Positions 6,906 through 16,913 of a stretch of DNA of 64,000 bases are shown one piece after another. The notes beneath the pieces are model-generated. The model did not search any database. It had not been told where the DNA came from and saw only the letters and a list, made by a program, of their open reading frames with translations. Numbering within the stretch: the stretch's first letter is position 1; every line of letters starts with the position of its first letter. The DNA is from Candidatus Avelusimicrobium cornigerorum. GTDB taxonomy: Bacteria; Elusimicrobiota; Elusimicrobia; Elusimicrobiales; Elusimicrobiaceae. Location: contig DBXW01000005.1 of the NCBI GenBank assembly GCA_002309715.1, forward strand, positions 342,228-406,227, in the 5' to 3' direction. The translations under genes were made by a program, and so were the position numbers.

Positions 6906-8534
6906 ATGGCAAAAATTAATTGTGCAATATACACCCGTAAATCTACGGAGCGCGGGCTGGAAATGGAGTTTAACTCGCTCCAAAATCAGGAAGAGGCGTG
7001 CAAGGCCTATATTCTCTCGCAAGCATTTAACGGGTGGGAGTATTATAAAACTTTTGAGGATGGTGGGATTAGCGGTGGCACGATGGAGCGCCCCGGCTTA
7101 CAGGCTCTTTTGGGAGAAATCCGCGCCCGCAATATACAAGTGGTTGTTGTCTACAAGGTGGACCGTCTGTCTCGCTCTATTTTTGACTTCCATAAAATGA
7201 TGCAGGAGTTTGCCAAGTATGAGTGCAACTTTGTATCTATCACGCAGTCTTTTGATACAAGCAATTCCATGGGTAAATTAACCCTCAATATGCTCTTATC
7301 TTTTGCACAATTTGAGCGGGAAGTATCCGCCGAGCGTGTGCGCGATAAAATTGCTGCCAGTAAGGCCAAAGGGCTATGGATGGGGGGTAATTTGCCATTA
7401 GGATATGACCTCAACGACAGGCATCTTGTGGTAAATGAGCCGGAAGCTGAGATCGTGCGGCAAGTGTTTCAAAAATATCTTGAAGTGCAAAATATGCTTG
7501 GAATGGCTGAATGGCTAAATAAACAGGGGATACATACCAAAAAATGGGTTACCAAACACAGCCAGCGTACGCGGGGCGGCGAACCGTTTAAGAAAAACAC
7601 CGTGCAACGTATGCTGACAAATCCTGTTTACCTCGGCAAAATCACGCATTACAGACAAAATAAAATTTATAACGGAGTGCATAAACCTATTATTACGCGT
7701 GAATTGTGGGAACAGGTCCAACAAGTAATTCGGCGACGTTTTCATGATCCCAATGCGTTTAACCACTATAAGTTCCATAAAACGGTTTTGGCGGATAAGT
7801 TATACGATGATAAAGGGAAAAAATTCCGTTTTACTTCCTCAAAAAGTCACCGGAGAAAAATACTGTATTACTACAACGGTGTAGGCGGGCATTACTTGCC
7901 CGTGGAGCAGTTGGATGGATTTGTGCTTGATATGCTCCGGCAAACAGATTTGGAGGAATTAGAGCCCCTGGCCGATGGAATTGGCATAACGGATAAACAA
8001 ATGCAGTCTTGGATTGTTAAGGCAACATGCCAGACGGCAGGGAAAGCGCATTATTTGACGATTCTTTTAGATGAAAAACAAATAAAAACCGATTTAATCA
8101 ATTGCCCGAAAATAACGGAGAAATTAGAGAGAAAACCCCTTTCGCTAGAACGGATGGAAGGTAATTTATATGTGCGCGGGAAATTTGTGGTTGCCAATGT
8201 ATCCTCTGTAAAATTGCGAAATGGCACAGCGCGCAATATTTTAACTGTACGGCAACTCAATGAAAGTTTAGTTCGCGCCTTGGCACGAGGTTGGCAACTT
8301 AAAAAGATAAGCGAACGCGGCGGGGGAATGAGAGTTTTGGAAAAAGAAGTGCACATGACGAAACGCACGATTACGCGGTATATTAACCTATGCTATTTAT
8401 CCCCGCGCATAGTAACTGATATTTTAGAATACAGAAATACAAATAATGTGACTTTACGTGAGCTTATGAATGTTGCGGAAGGGGAGGTGAACTTTGAAGA
8501 TCAGGAAAAACGATGGATAAAGCAAGATGTTTAA
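6906..8534 (+). CDS. Large serine recombinase/integrase
   Basis: A 542-residue recombinase. The N-terminal resolvase domain (1-~150) has the nucleophile Ser13 in YTRKSTE and the conserved YKVDRLSRS and FAQFERE segments. The recombinase domain follows (GNLPLGYD, then a helical segment to GKITHYRQNKIYNG). The C-terminus carries a helix-turn-helix-like region around 440-520. It lacks the long zinc-ribbon/coiled-coil tail of some phage integrases but is within the family size range. AGGAG is upstream of the ATG. It lies immediately 5' of the BREX operon on the same strand. It is the only integrase in the element, so it is the likely mover of the whole island. The att sites are probably in the repeats at 1-138 and 21506-21680. 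Confidence 0.9.
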   Translation: MAKINCAIYTRKSTERGLEMEFNSLQNQEEACKAYILSQAFNGWEYYKTFEDGGISGGTMERPGLQALLGEIRARNIQVVVVYKVDRLSRSIFDFHKMMQEFAKYECNFVSITQSFDTSNSMGKLTLNMLLSFAQFEREVSAERVRDKIAASKAKGLWMGGNLPLGYDLNDRHLVVNEPEAEIVRQVFQKYLEVQNMLGMAEWLNKQGIHTKKWVTKHSQRTRGGEPFKKNTVQRMLTNPVYLGKITHYRQNKIYNGVHKPIITRELWEQVQQVIRRRFHDPNAFNHYKFHKTVLADKLYDDKGKKFRFTSSKSHRRKILYYYNGVGGHYLPVEQLDGFVLDMLRQTDLEELEPLADGIGITDKQMQSWIVKATCQTAGKAHYLTILLDEKQIKTDLINCPKITEKLERKPLSLERMEGNLYVRGKFVVANVSSVKLRNGTARNILTVRQLNESLVRALARGWQLKKISERGGGMRVLEKEVHMTKRTITRYINLCYLSPRIVTDILEYRNTNNVTLRELMNVAEGEVNFEDQEKRWIKQDV

Positions 8535-8640
8535 GAGAACTCTGCAGGGAAAACTGTGGTAAAAGATAGGACATATTTATTAAAATAACATAAAGCCCTA
8601 TTTTGGCACCGAAATTGGGCCGATAGGGATAGGAATAGTT
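8535..8640 (+). promoter_or_regulatory. Leader of the BREX operon with inverted repeat
   Basis: This 106-bp gap holds CCCTAT (8596-8601) and ATAGGG (8623-8628) as an inverted repeat just upstream of brxA; GGGATAGGAATAG may serve as its ribosome-binding site. An AT-rich stretch at ~8572-8594 could hold a -10, but no clear -35 is visible. No brxR (WYL regulator) gene precedes the operon. Confidence 0.4.
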
Positions 8641-9279
8641 ATGCAATTACAAAATAAAAGCCCATACAGTGCTTCTATGACAGGTTGTGGTTTCATGTTA
8701 GAAGAAATGAACCGTATCCTGCCGTTACTTATGGACCCAGCTTCAGACACCTTGTTGAAAAAGGAAGTTGTTGAAAATTCCTACTTAATGATCAATACAG
8801 AAAACACCAGAAAAAGAGCGGTGGTCGAACTTGTAAAAAGATATCAGTCTGTACCACAAGAATTTTGGAAAGAATATTTGTCTTTTTCCAAAGAGGCTCA
8901 GTGTGTAGCTATGTATTTTGTAAATTTAAAGTGTTATCGTCTCTTTTTTGATTTGCATTTAAATCTTGTTCTTAAGAAATGGCATTCTATTCGCCAAACA
9001 TTGACTAGAACGGATGTATTGATGGAAATAAATGCAATTGCTACCCAAGATGATTTCGTAGATAGTTGGAGTGATAATACGAAAATCAAAGTGGCAAGTG
9101 CCTTCCTGTCTTTTCTACGTAAAGTTAAATTTTTGGAACCAAATGGGGAACAACTTAAGCCGATTTCTTTGACTGATGAAGAATTTGCATTTTATTTGAA
9201 AATACGAGAAAATTGGTTCTTGGAAGCTTGTCTCCTGCAGCCGTATGAAATTGAGCGTATTACAAAGGTGCTTGTATGA
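8641..9279 (+). CDS. brxA: BrxA (DUF1819), BREX type I
   Basis: A 212-residue protein of the DUF1819/BrxA family, recognised by its opening (SPYSASMTGCGFMLEEMNRI), the NTRKRAVVEL segment and its position as first gene of the operon. BrxA is a small helical, nucleic-acid-binding-type protein conserved in type I BREX; its exact task is unresolved. The length is normal for the family and no frameshift is apparent. It ends with a 4-nt overlap into brxB, so the two are translationally coupled. Upstream lies the serine recombinase rather than the usual regulator, so transcription may depend on the short leader or on read-through from the recombinase. Confidence 0.85.
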   Translation: MQLQNKSPYSASMTGCGFMLEEMNRILPLLMDPASDTLLKKEVVENSYLMINTENTRKRAVVELVKRYQSVPQEFWKEYLSFSKEAQCVAMYFVNLKCYRLFFDLHLNLVLKKWHSIRQTLTRTDVLMEINAIATQDDFVDSWSDNTKIKVASAFLSFLRKVKFLEPNGEQLKPISLTDEEFAFYLKIRENWFLEACLLQPYEIERITKVLV

Positions 9280-9884
9280 AAAATATGAGTTTAAAAGAAT
9301 TGGAAGAAAAATTGCGTAGCAATGAGTTCCAAAATACAGAAAATGATATTTTTTATAATTTTTTTATCTATCTGTATGATCCGGCTGATGAATATATAAT
9401 GCGAGCACAGATACGTGAGTTTAAACAAAATCTTTTGCGTCCTGTTGATTATGTAGATGTTTTAACAATAGATATTTTCGAGGAACTATGTAATTTTTTG
9501 AATAATCAACCGTACGGTAATTTTAATTCATCTTTATTGCAATATTTGCTTGAAAAAGATAAAGATGATCATGAAGCGGTGCTTCGACTATTAACAGGAA
9601 AAGCTAATTGTTCGGAATTCTATAAATATCTTGATAAGCACATTAAAGAACACATCAGTATTAGTGACGACAAAAAGCGGCCCTATGTATTTTTATATGG
9701 ACTAGGAAAAATTTTCCCGTATATGAGAATAAGTACGTTGTTGGCTAATTACGAGCAATACAACAAAAGCAGTCGTTATAAAATAATTGTATTTTATCCC
9801 GGGAATAAAGAAGGTAATAATTACCGACTTTTTAACATTTTGGAAGATCATCATACATATCGTGCAACTTTAATGAATGGGTAA
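9276..9884 (+). CDS. brxB: BrxB (DUF1788), BREX type I
   Basis: A 202-residue protein of the DUF1788/BrxB family. The C-terminal half is the recognisable part: YVFLYGLGKIFPYMRISTLL, then IIVFYPGNKEGNNYRLFN, which resembles the family's P-loop-lacking sandwich fold and ends close to the C-terminus as expected. BrxB is required for type I BREX defence but has no assigned enzymatic activity. It is coupled to brxA by an ATGA overlap and lies 5 nt from brxC. No truncation or internal stop is seen, which supports a working system. Confidence 0.85.
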   Translation: MKNMSLKELEEKLRSNEFQNTENDIFYNFFIYLYDPADEYIMRAQIREFKQNLLRPVDYVDVLTIDIFEELCNFLNNQPYGNFNSSLLQYLLEKDKDDHEAVLRLLTGKANCSEFYKYLDKHIKEHISISDDKKRPYVFLYGLGKIFPYMRISTLLANYEQYNKSSRYKIIVFYPGNKEGNNYRLFNILEDHHTYRATLMNG

Positions 9885-9889
9885 ATCAT

Positions 9890-12800
9890 ATGAAATTGGA
9901 AGAAATATATCTTAAGGACATTACAAGAGCTGTTAATCCTGCGGTATCTGCTAGCGATTTGGCTGAAGAAACTGCAAAAATCGAAATAGATGAATATGTG
10001 TTTACAGATGAAATTGTAAATAGCCTGTATAAGATTTTGTCGGCCATCCGGAAACGTCAGTTAAGTCATAATGGAATTTGGATTAATGGATATTTTGGCA
10101 CTGGGAAATCTCATTTTTTGAAATATTTGGACTATTGTTTAGATACGCGTTTCCAAGAGAAAGCTTTAGGACGCTTGGAAGAAGCTGTCAAAGATTTAGA
10201 TCCTTTTAAGAATCCTACGAATAATTTAGATGTTTCTGTTAGTGAGATGCACGATCTGGTTTCATGGATTAAATCAGCAAAAGTAGATACCATTTTGTTT
10301 AACATTGGCACAGTGAATAATATTCGAGGAAATGAGCAATGTGTCTTTTTGGATGCCTTTTGGCATGAATTTAATTCATTTAGAGGATATAATCGCTCAA
10401 ATTTGGCATTAGCTCGTTATTTTGAAAAAGTGTTGGATGAAAAGGGAAAATTTCTTGAATTCAAACAACAGATAAAAAAACAATTGGGGTTAAATTGGGA
10501 ACAAAGCGGAGCTGATTTAGCTATTACAGAATTAGATACCGTACTTAAAATAGGCAAAGGAGTCGTTCCATCTTTATCAATTGATTCCATTAAGAAAAGA
10601 ATTGAAGATGATGATGCATTGGTCAGCGTAGAAAGTTTCTGCGAAGAATTAAAACAATATCTTCAAGAAAAAGATGATAAATACCGCTTGATTTTTCTTG
10701 TAGATGAAATCAGTCAATTTATAGACGCCCGTCGAGGATTATTACTTCAGCTACAGGAGATTGTTACACGTTTGCATGAGAAGTGTAACGATAAGATATG
10801 GATTGCGGCTACTGCACAACAGGACTTACAAGAAATTCTTGAAAGTTGTCAAATTAATGCGACCAGCGAAGACTATGGAAAAATCATGGGACGCTTCGAA
10901 GTCAAAGTTTCATTGACGGGCACCAAGTCTGAGTATATTACTCAAAAGCGTATTTTAGATAAAAACGGAGCAGCGGCTATAAAACTTGGGGAGCTCTATG
11001 ATAAAAAGCGTAATGCGATCGCGGCTCAATTTCAATTGCCGCCTTCTTATAATGCGTTTGCAAATAAGGATGAATTTATAAAATTCTATCCTTTTGTGCC
11101 TTATCAATTCCGATTAATTGAGCAGGTCTTTAACTCCTTCGAGCGTTTGGACTTTGTAGATAGAGAAGTGAAAGGAAATGAAAGATCTATTATCAAGGTT
11201 ACGCACAGTACAGCTAAAAAGGCAAAAGATTGGCCTGTAGGAAGCTTTATTCCATTTGACTCCTTCTTTGGTCCAATGTTTAAGGGAGCTCTTGTCGCTA
11301 AAGGACAAAGAGCAATAAGAAATGCCAATAATGTGATTGCCGAATATTCAGATAAAGAAATGGGGCAAAGGGTGGTTAATATCTTGTTTATGGTCTGTAA
11401 CTTATCGCAGAATGATAAGCTCCTATTCCCCGCAACGGTTGATAATATTACATGTTTGCTCATGAATGATGTGGATACTCAAAAATTGACCTTAAAAGAA
11501 AATGTACAAAAGGCTTTGGACTATTTGATGGATAGAAATATTATCAGAACCGAAGTTTCAAAGTCAGGAATGGTGTCTTATGCGTTCTATAGTGAAGATG
11601 AAAGCGAAGTAGCCTCTTTGATTAAAAATCAAAATATAGATAATAATACGATGGCAGAGGAATTGAAGGAATTGTTTATTAATTATATCACTCCCCAGCC
11701 GCGAGAAACTTTTGAATCCAGTAAATTCACAATAGGTGCTAGCATTATGGAAAAAAATTTCTTGAGTAATAATGCAGATATCACCTTAAATTTTGTTATG
11801 GAATCTGCGGAAGATTCTGCTGAGCAATTTGCATTTACCAATACTCCCAAAGTCTTAGCATTTTTCATGGCGGAGGAGTATAAGAATCAGAAAGAATTAC
11901 GAAATAAGTTTTATTGGTATTGTCAGGCCCAGACATATTTAAGAAATAATCGTGCAACCAGTGAGGAACGAGCTAAAACTTTGCAAGAGTTTAAGCAACG
12001 TGCTGCCGATTTATATAGAAGCAAAATTGAAAAGGGATTTCGTGATTTGTTTGATAAAAGCACAGTAATATCCGGTACTACAGTATTAGACATAGGAGCC
12101 AATAAAGGAAAAACTCGTTACGAAATGGCTTTAAAAAAGCACTTCCAAAATGTGTTTCCGCAGGCTTCTTTAGTTGCTGATTTGCCGGTTACTTCTACTG
12201 ATTTGAATCGAGAAATATTGCAACCTAGTAAAAATGTTCAGCTTACGCCTGTTTCAGAAGCTGAACAGCGGGTAAAGGACTATTTGATTAAACATCAGCC
12301 GGAAGTAAATGTAAATGATATTGTGCAGAACTTTGCAGCTGCTCCATATGGGTGGAGTGAAATATGTACACTCGCTATTCTTAACCTACTCGTATTAAGA
12401 AATGAATATATGTTTCTGTACAACAATAATCCACATGTGGAAAGACAAGTGGTTGCTCAAAAAATATGTAAAGAAAAACAAAAATTCACAATTAGAACAG
12501 CAGAGAAAATATCGCAAGAGCTTATTAACAACTTTATAAATAGCTGGCGTACCATTTATAACAAAGTAGCTACTTTTGTACCCGAAATGGATCCTCGTAC
12601 AATTTACGAAGAAGCGCAGTCTCAATTAGCTAACGAGGAATCTGCTTTGGATGATGTGTATAGGAAGATTCGGGATTATCCCTTTGGCAAAACAGTGCAA
12701 GATTTACGTCAATTAGTGGATACATGGCGGCAGAAACGTGATATACAAGAATTCTTTAAGCAGATTATTGCTGACGCGGCGCAGGCCCAGCAATTAGAAG

Positions 12801-13384
12801 ATAAGTATAAGCAAATTGTTGAATTTTGTGCCGATCAGTTTGCTCGCTATCAAGAGTATTTGCAATTTATCCGGGATAATGAGGCCAATTTCGAGCAACT
12901 AAGTGGTTGCGAAAAGGCAGTAAATGCCATGTTGGCACTTAAACAAAATGCATGGCCGATAGATGATATGCCTAGTTATAAAAAATTGCGTGACGAGTTG
13001 CAAACGCAATTGGAACAGGTAAAAAAATCTCTTCGTCAACAGATTGCGGATGCTTATACGCACGAGATTGAGCAGTTGCATTCGTTAGCCGAGGAAAACC
13101 AGGTGCCATATAATAAAACCGCTAACGATGTTATTGCGGATAAAACTAAATCGGATAATATTCTCGTTTTAAAGAATGTGTTAAATGAAAAGAGTTCCTT
13201 CTATCAAGAGGAATTGGATTCTATCTTAAATCACGGGAATAAAGGTGTTGTTAAATTCGTTAAGTTAAATACACGTAATTCTACCCCTATTACGAATGAA
13301 AAAGAAGTGGATGCCTATTTAAATCAATTAAAAGGGCAGTTAATGGAACACATTTCCAAAGGGGATAAGATAATCATTTCGTAA
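9890..13384 (+). CDS. brxC: BrxC AAA+ ATPase, BREX type I
   Basis: A 1,164-residue ATPase, normal length for BrxC. Walker A (GYFGTGKSH) is at about residues 64-72 and Walker B (LIFLVDEIS) at about 266-274, followed by WIAATAQQDL. The middle and C-terminal thirds are long helical regions with several predicted coiled coils (for example around 1000-1090). In BREX, BrxC is thought to work with PglX, BrxB and PglZ in a complex needed for host methylation and phage exclusion. Start and stop lie 5 nt and 4 nt from the neighbouring genes. The region is AT-rich compared with the backbone genes beyond 23 kb, in keeping with horizontal acquisition. Confidence 0.92.
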   Translation: MKLEEIYLKDITRAVNPAVSASDLAEETAKIEIDEYVFTDEIVNSLYKILSAIRKRQLSHNGIWINGYFGTGKSHFLKYLDYCLDTRFQEKALGRLEEAVKDLDPFKNPTNNLDVSVSEMHDLVSWIKSAKVDTILFNIGTVNNIRGNEQCVFLDAFWHEFNSFRGYNRSNLALARYFEKVLDEKGKFLEFKQQIKKQLGLNWEQSGADLAITELDTVLKIGKGVVPSLSIDSIKKRIEDDDALVSVESFCEELKQYLQEKDDKYRLIFLVDEISQFIDARRGLLLQLQEIVTRLHEKCNDKIWIAATAQQDLQEILESCQINATSEDYGKIMGRFEVKVSLTGTKSEYITQKRILDKNGAAAIKLGELYDKKRNAIAAQFQLPPSYNAFANKDEFIKFYPFVPYQFRLIEQVFNSFERLDFVDREVKGNERSIIKVTHSTAKKAKDWPVGSFIPFDSFFGPMFKGALVAKGQRAIRNANNVIAEYSDKEMGQRVVNILFMVCNLSQNDKLLFPATVDNITCLLMNDVDTQKLTLKENVQKALDYLMDRNIIRTEVSKSGMVSYAFYSEDESEVASLIKNQNIDNNTMAEELKELFINYITPQPRETFESSKFTIGASIMEKNFLSNNADITLNFVMESAEDSAEQFAFTNTPKVLAFFMAEEYKNQKELRNKFYWYCQAQTYLRNNRATSEERAKTLQEFKQRAADLYRSKIEKGFRDLFDKSTVISGTTVLDIGANKGKTRYEMALKKHFQNVFPQASLVADLPVTSTDLNREILQPSKNVQLTPVSEAEQRVKDYLIKHQPEVNVNDIVQNFAAAPYGWSEICTLAILNLLVLRNEYMFLYNNNPHVERQVVAQKICKEKQKFTIRTAEKISQELINNFINSWRTIYNKVATFVPEMDPRTIYEEAQSQLANEESALDDVYRKIRDYPFGKTVQDLRQLVDTWRQKRDIQEFFKQIIADAAQAQQLEDKYKQIVEFCADQFARYQEYLQFIRDNEANFEQLSGCEKAVNAMLALKQNAWPIDDMPSYKKLRDELQTQLEQVKKSLRQQIADAYTHEIEQLHSLAEENQVPYNKTANDVIADKTKSDNILVLKNVLNEKSSFYQEELDSILNHGNKGVVKFVKLNTRNSTPITNEKEVDAYLNQLKGQLMEHISKGDKIIIS

Positions 13385-13388
13385 AATT

Positions 13389-16300
13389 ATGGAAACTAGC
13401 CAAATAAAGAAATTCGCTCAACAAGCAAGAACAATATTAAAACAAGGAATACAAAATAAAATATCTTCCTTGGGTTTTGATGCTAGCGGTCATGTGCCGG
13501 CAGATAAAATGCCCATAAAGGGGCAAGATCATGTTGTATTCATGGGGCAAGTTATTGAAGATGTTTCCTTTTACGATAAATGGCAGTCGTTGTATACCCA
13601 TGTAACAGAAAAGGGTATTGCACAGGTATGCGAGGAAGCAGCTTACACTTGGTTTAACCGCCTCGTGGCTATTCGTATTTTAATGAAAAATAACCTGATA
13701 GAGCCTGTTTTAGCGTATCCCAATCCATCTTTACGTATTCCACGCATTGTAGCAGATGCCCGTCGCGGTATTTACCCACAAATGACAGCCTACGACCGCA
13801 AACAACTTAATCAATTGCTAGATGATGATACCAAAACAACGGAACAATTTGGGTTGCTGATAGTGAATTATTGCCGAAATAACCCTGTGTTAGCGGCTTG
13901 TTTTGGGGATATTAATGACTATACAGAATTACTATTGCCTATTAACATTTTAGCGGCAAATGGTTTTGTGGATTTGCTTAACAACACTACTTTTATTACG
14001 GATGAAGATTATAAACAGAGTGAACTGATAGGCTGGCTGTATCAGTTTTATATTTCCGAGAAGAAAGATGAGGTTTTTGCTTCTAAACAAAAACGTAAAC
14101 CGGAAGATATTCCGGCAGCTACCCAAATTTTCACGCCAAATTGGATTGTAAAATACATGGTTCAGAATACGTTGGGGCGAATCTATTTAGACAATAATCC
14201 CAACGCACAGAGTATCAAATCCCAAATGAAATATTTGGTGGAACCGGGTGCTCCCAGCCCTGAAGAGTTGATTTTCCATTATACAGATGTACATCAACTG
14301 ACAATTGCCGATTTAGCGTGCGGATCGGGCCACATATTAAACGAAGCTTTTGATTTGTTGCTTTCCATTTACATTGAGGAAGGATATAATCGCCGCCAGG
14401 CCATTAAGGAGATTTTTGAATATAATCTATTGGGAATAGATTTGGATACACGGGCCAAACAGCTGGCCATGTTTGCACTCTTGTTAAAAGCATGTCAAAA
14501 AGATAAATCCTTTTTAGATGCCCAAACATTGCCCCGTGTATTGGATATGCATGTAGCGGACCTTGTAATTGAACTTAATGCTAAAGCCAATTTGTCAACT
14601 ATATTGAACGAATTTTTTGCCGGAGCGAATGAGACCACCCTCAAGGAAACAATGGTGGCTCTGAAATTGCTTGAACAAGGGAAGAATTTGGGCTCTATTA
14701 TGCGGTTTGAACTATCGGACTCCACCCGTGCGGCTATTGCTATGCGGTACCAAGAATGGAAAGGAAAAATCGTTAATCGGGAAATAAAAATACTTTTATC
14801 CGCTTTTGAAGTAATATTGGCTTTGACGGATAAGTATGCCACTTTGGTAATGAATCCACCATACATGCATAGTAGCGATATGAATGTGGATCTTTCCAAG
14901 TATGTTAAAGAAAACTATTCTGACGGAAAAGCTGACCTATTTTCCGTATTCATGCTCCTTTCTAACAATTTATTGGCTCGGAAGGGGAAATATGGCATGA
15001 TAAGTATGCAAGGATGGATGTTTTTATCTTCATTTGAAAAATTACGCAGTTCCTTGCTTACACAACAACATATAGATAATTTGCTTCATCTCGGTCCGCG
15101 TACTTTTGATGAATTATCCGGAGAAGTGGTGCAAAATGTGGCTTTTGTTGTTAGTAAAAATAAATATTCCGCAAGTGGTATCTATTACCGTCTTGTAGAC
15201 GGCAAAAATTGTTCTGATAAAGAAAGGATGTTTTTAAATGCTGAAAATCTTAAAGGGGTATATTATCCTAATGTTAATCAGAAAAATTTTGAAAAAATAC
15301 CCGGTTGCCCGTTGGGGTATTGGGTTAAATCAACCGTTTGGCAAATGTATGACACCAATCCAACTATTGGAGAGATTGCTCAACCAAAAGTTGGAATGCA
15401 AACATCAAACAATGACAAATATTTACGTCTTTGGTTTGAGATAACATTTAATGAATTTAATGGAACAAGCACAGGATTAAAATGGATAAAATATCTTAAA
15501 GGTGGAACTTTTAGAAGATGGTACGGAAACATGGAGCACCTTCTTTGGTATAACAAAACCCCATCATTTGTATTACAACAAGATAATGCAAGAGTTTTGG
15601 AATTAGATTTCTTGGAAAAAAGGAAATGCACATGGAGTGATATCACTTCGGGGAAAAATGCATTTAGATTTGCTCCGGCAGACACATTCTATGATATATC
15701 AGGTCATTGCTATTTCCCATCTAAAGATAATCAATACTGGACTTTAGGCGCTGTTAATACTCCCGTTTTCCATTTGTTAAAAAAAGTTTTTAATTCAACA
15801 TATCATTGTCAATGTGGTGATGTTGCTAAATATGTGTTGCCGACATTGAAAGAGGATGAAAAACAAATAATTTCAGATCTTGTTAAGCAAAATATTTTCG
15901 TCAGTAGAATTGATTGGGATGCTCATGAAACTTCTTGGGATTTCCAAGAGAATGAATTGTTACGTTTGAGCAAGGAACATCCTGCCTATTCTTTGGAAAA
16001 ACTGACGGAAGAGTATCAAAAATACTGGGCAGATAAGTTTTTAACACTTCATAAAAACGAAGAAGAACTCAATCGCCAATTTATTGATATTTACGGCTTG
16101 CAGGACGAACTGACACCGGATGTGCCATTAGATGAGGTAACCATTCTTCAACAAGGTGAGATTACCATAGAAAATAATGAGTTAAAGTGGAACAAAGACG
16201 AAATTGTAAAACAACTTATATCGTATGCAGTAGGTTGTATGATGGGGCGTTACCGCTTAGATAAACCGGGATTGCACATTGCACATCCCAACCCAATAGA

Positions 16301-16910
16301 CGAAGAAATATCTACCTATTCTTATAACGGCCAATCGTTTAGTATAGACAAAGATGCTATTCTGCCATTAATGACGCGGGATAGTGCCTTCTCTGACAAT
16401 GCCACTGAATGCTTTAAGCGTTTTCTTAAAGTGGCGTTTGGAGCCGAAAACCTAACGGGAAATCTTAATTTTATAGAATCTGTTCTCGGTAAAGATATAG
16501 AAACCTATTTTGTGAAGGACTTTTGGAAAGATCACTTAAAACGTTACCAAAATAGGCCCATTTACTGGTTATTCCGTTCCGATAAGGGGGCTTTCCAATG
16601 TTTAGTGTATATGCACCGCATGAACCCATATACAGCGGAGCAAGTGCGTACGCGCTATTTATTGCCACATATAGAATATTTAACTACCCGCCTGGCAGAA
16701 TTAGAAAGCCGTGCCGCTGAATTGAACAGCCGTGAACGCCGCTTAAAAACTAAGTTTGAAAAAGATTTAGTGGAATGCCAAGAGTACCACGATCGCTTAC
16801 ATCGAGTGGCCGATAGACAGATTGCATTTGATTTGGATGACGGCGTAGTGGTAAATTATGCCAAATTTGAAGATGTACTTGCTAAAATAAAAAAAGCAGA
16901 GAAGAAATAA
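13389..16910 (+). CDS. pglX: PglX adenine-N6 DNA methyltransferase, BREX type I
   Basis: A 1,173-residue methyltransferase. S-adenosylmethionine motif I is DLACGSGHI (about 306-314) and the catalytic NPPY motif is at about 486-489, as in N6-adenine methyltransferases. The ATQIFTPNWIVKYM segment before motif I is typical of the family. The C-terminal ~500 residues hold the presumed target-recognition domains and end in a coiled coil (ELESRAAELNSRERRLKTKF). PglX methylates one adenine in a short non-palindromic site, marking host DNA. The frame is continuous, without homopolymer tracts that would suggest phase variation. Compact spacing (4 nt before, 3 nt after) keeps it within one transcript. 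Confidence 0.93.
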   Translation: METSQIKKFAQQARTILKQGIQNKISSLGFDASGHVPADKMPIKGQDHVVFMGQVIEDVSFYDKWQSLYTHVTEKGIAQVCEEAAYTWFNRLVAIRILMKNNLIEPVLAYPNPSLRIPRIVADARRGIYPQMTAYDRKQLNQLLDDDTKTTEQFGLLIVNYCRNNPVLAACFGDINDYTELLLPINILAANGFVDLLNNTTFITDEDYKQSELIGWLYQFYISEKKDEVFASKQKRKPEDIPAATQIFTPNWIVKYMVQNTLGRIYLDNNPNAQSIKSQMKYLVEPGAPSPEELIFHYTDVHQLTIADLACGSGHILNEAFDLLLSIYIEEGYNRRQAIKEIFEYNLLGIDLDTRAKQLAMFALLLKACQKDKSFLDAQTLPRVLDMHVADLVIELNAKANLSTILNEFFAGANETTLKETMVALKLLEQGKNLGSIMRFELSDSTRAAIAMRYQEWKGKIVNREIKILLSAFEVILALTDKYATLVMNPPYMHSSDMNVDLSKYVKENYSDGKADLFSVFMLLSNNLLARKGKYGMISMQGWMFLSSFEKLRSSLLTQQHIDNLLHLGPRTFDELSGEVVQNVAFVVSKNKYSASGIYYRLVDGKNCSDKERMFLNAENLKGVYYPNVNQKNFEKIPGCPLGYWVKSTVWQMYDTNPTIGEIAQPKVGMQTSNNDKYLRLWFEITFNEFNGTSTGLKWIKYLKGGTFRRWYGNMEHLLWYNKTPSFVLQQDNARVLELDFLEKRKCTWSDITSGKNAFRFAPADTFYDISGHCYFPSKDNQYWTLGAVNTPVFHLLKKVFNSTYHCQCGDVAKYVLPTLKEDEKQIISDLVKQNIFVSRIDWDAHETSWDFQENELLRLSKEHPAYSLEKLTEEYQKYWADKFLTLHKNEEELNRQFIDIYGLQDELTPDVPLDEVTILQQGEITIENNELKWNKDEIVKQLISYAVGCMMGRYRLDKPGLHIAHPNPIDEEISTYSYNGQSFSIDKDAILPLMTRDSAFSDNATECFKRFLKVAFGAENLTGNLNFIESVLGKDIETYFVKDFWKDHLKRYQNRPIYWLFRSDKGAFQCLVYMHRMNPYTAEQVRTRYLLPHIEYLTTRLAELESRAAELNSRERRLKTKFEKDLVECQEYHDRLHRVADRQIAFDLDDGVVVNYAKFEDVLAKIKKAEKK

Positions 16911-16913
16911 ACC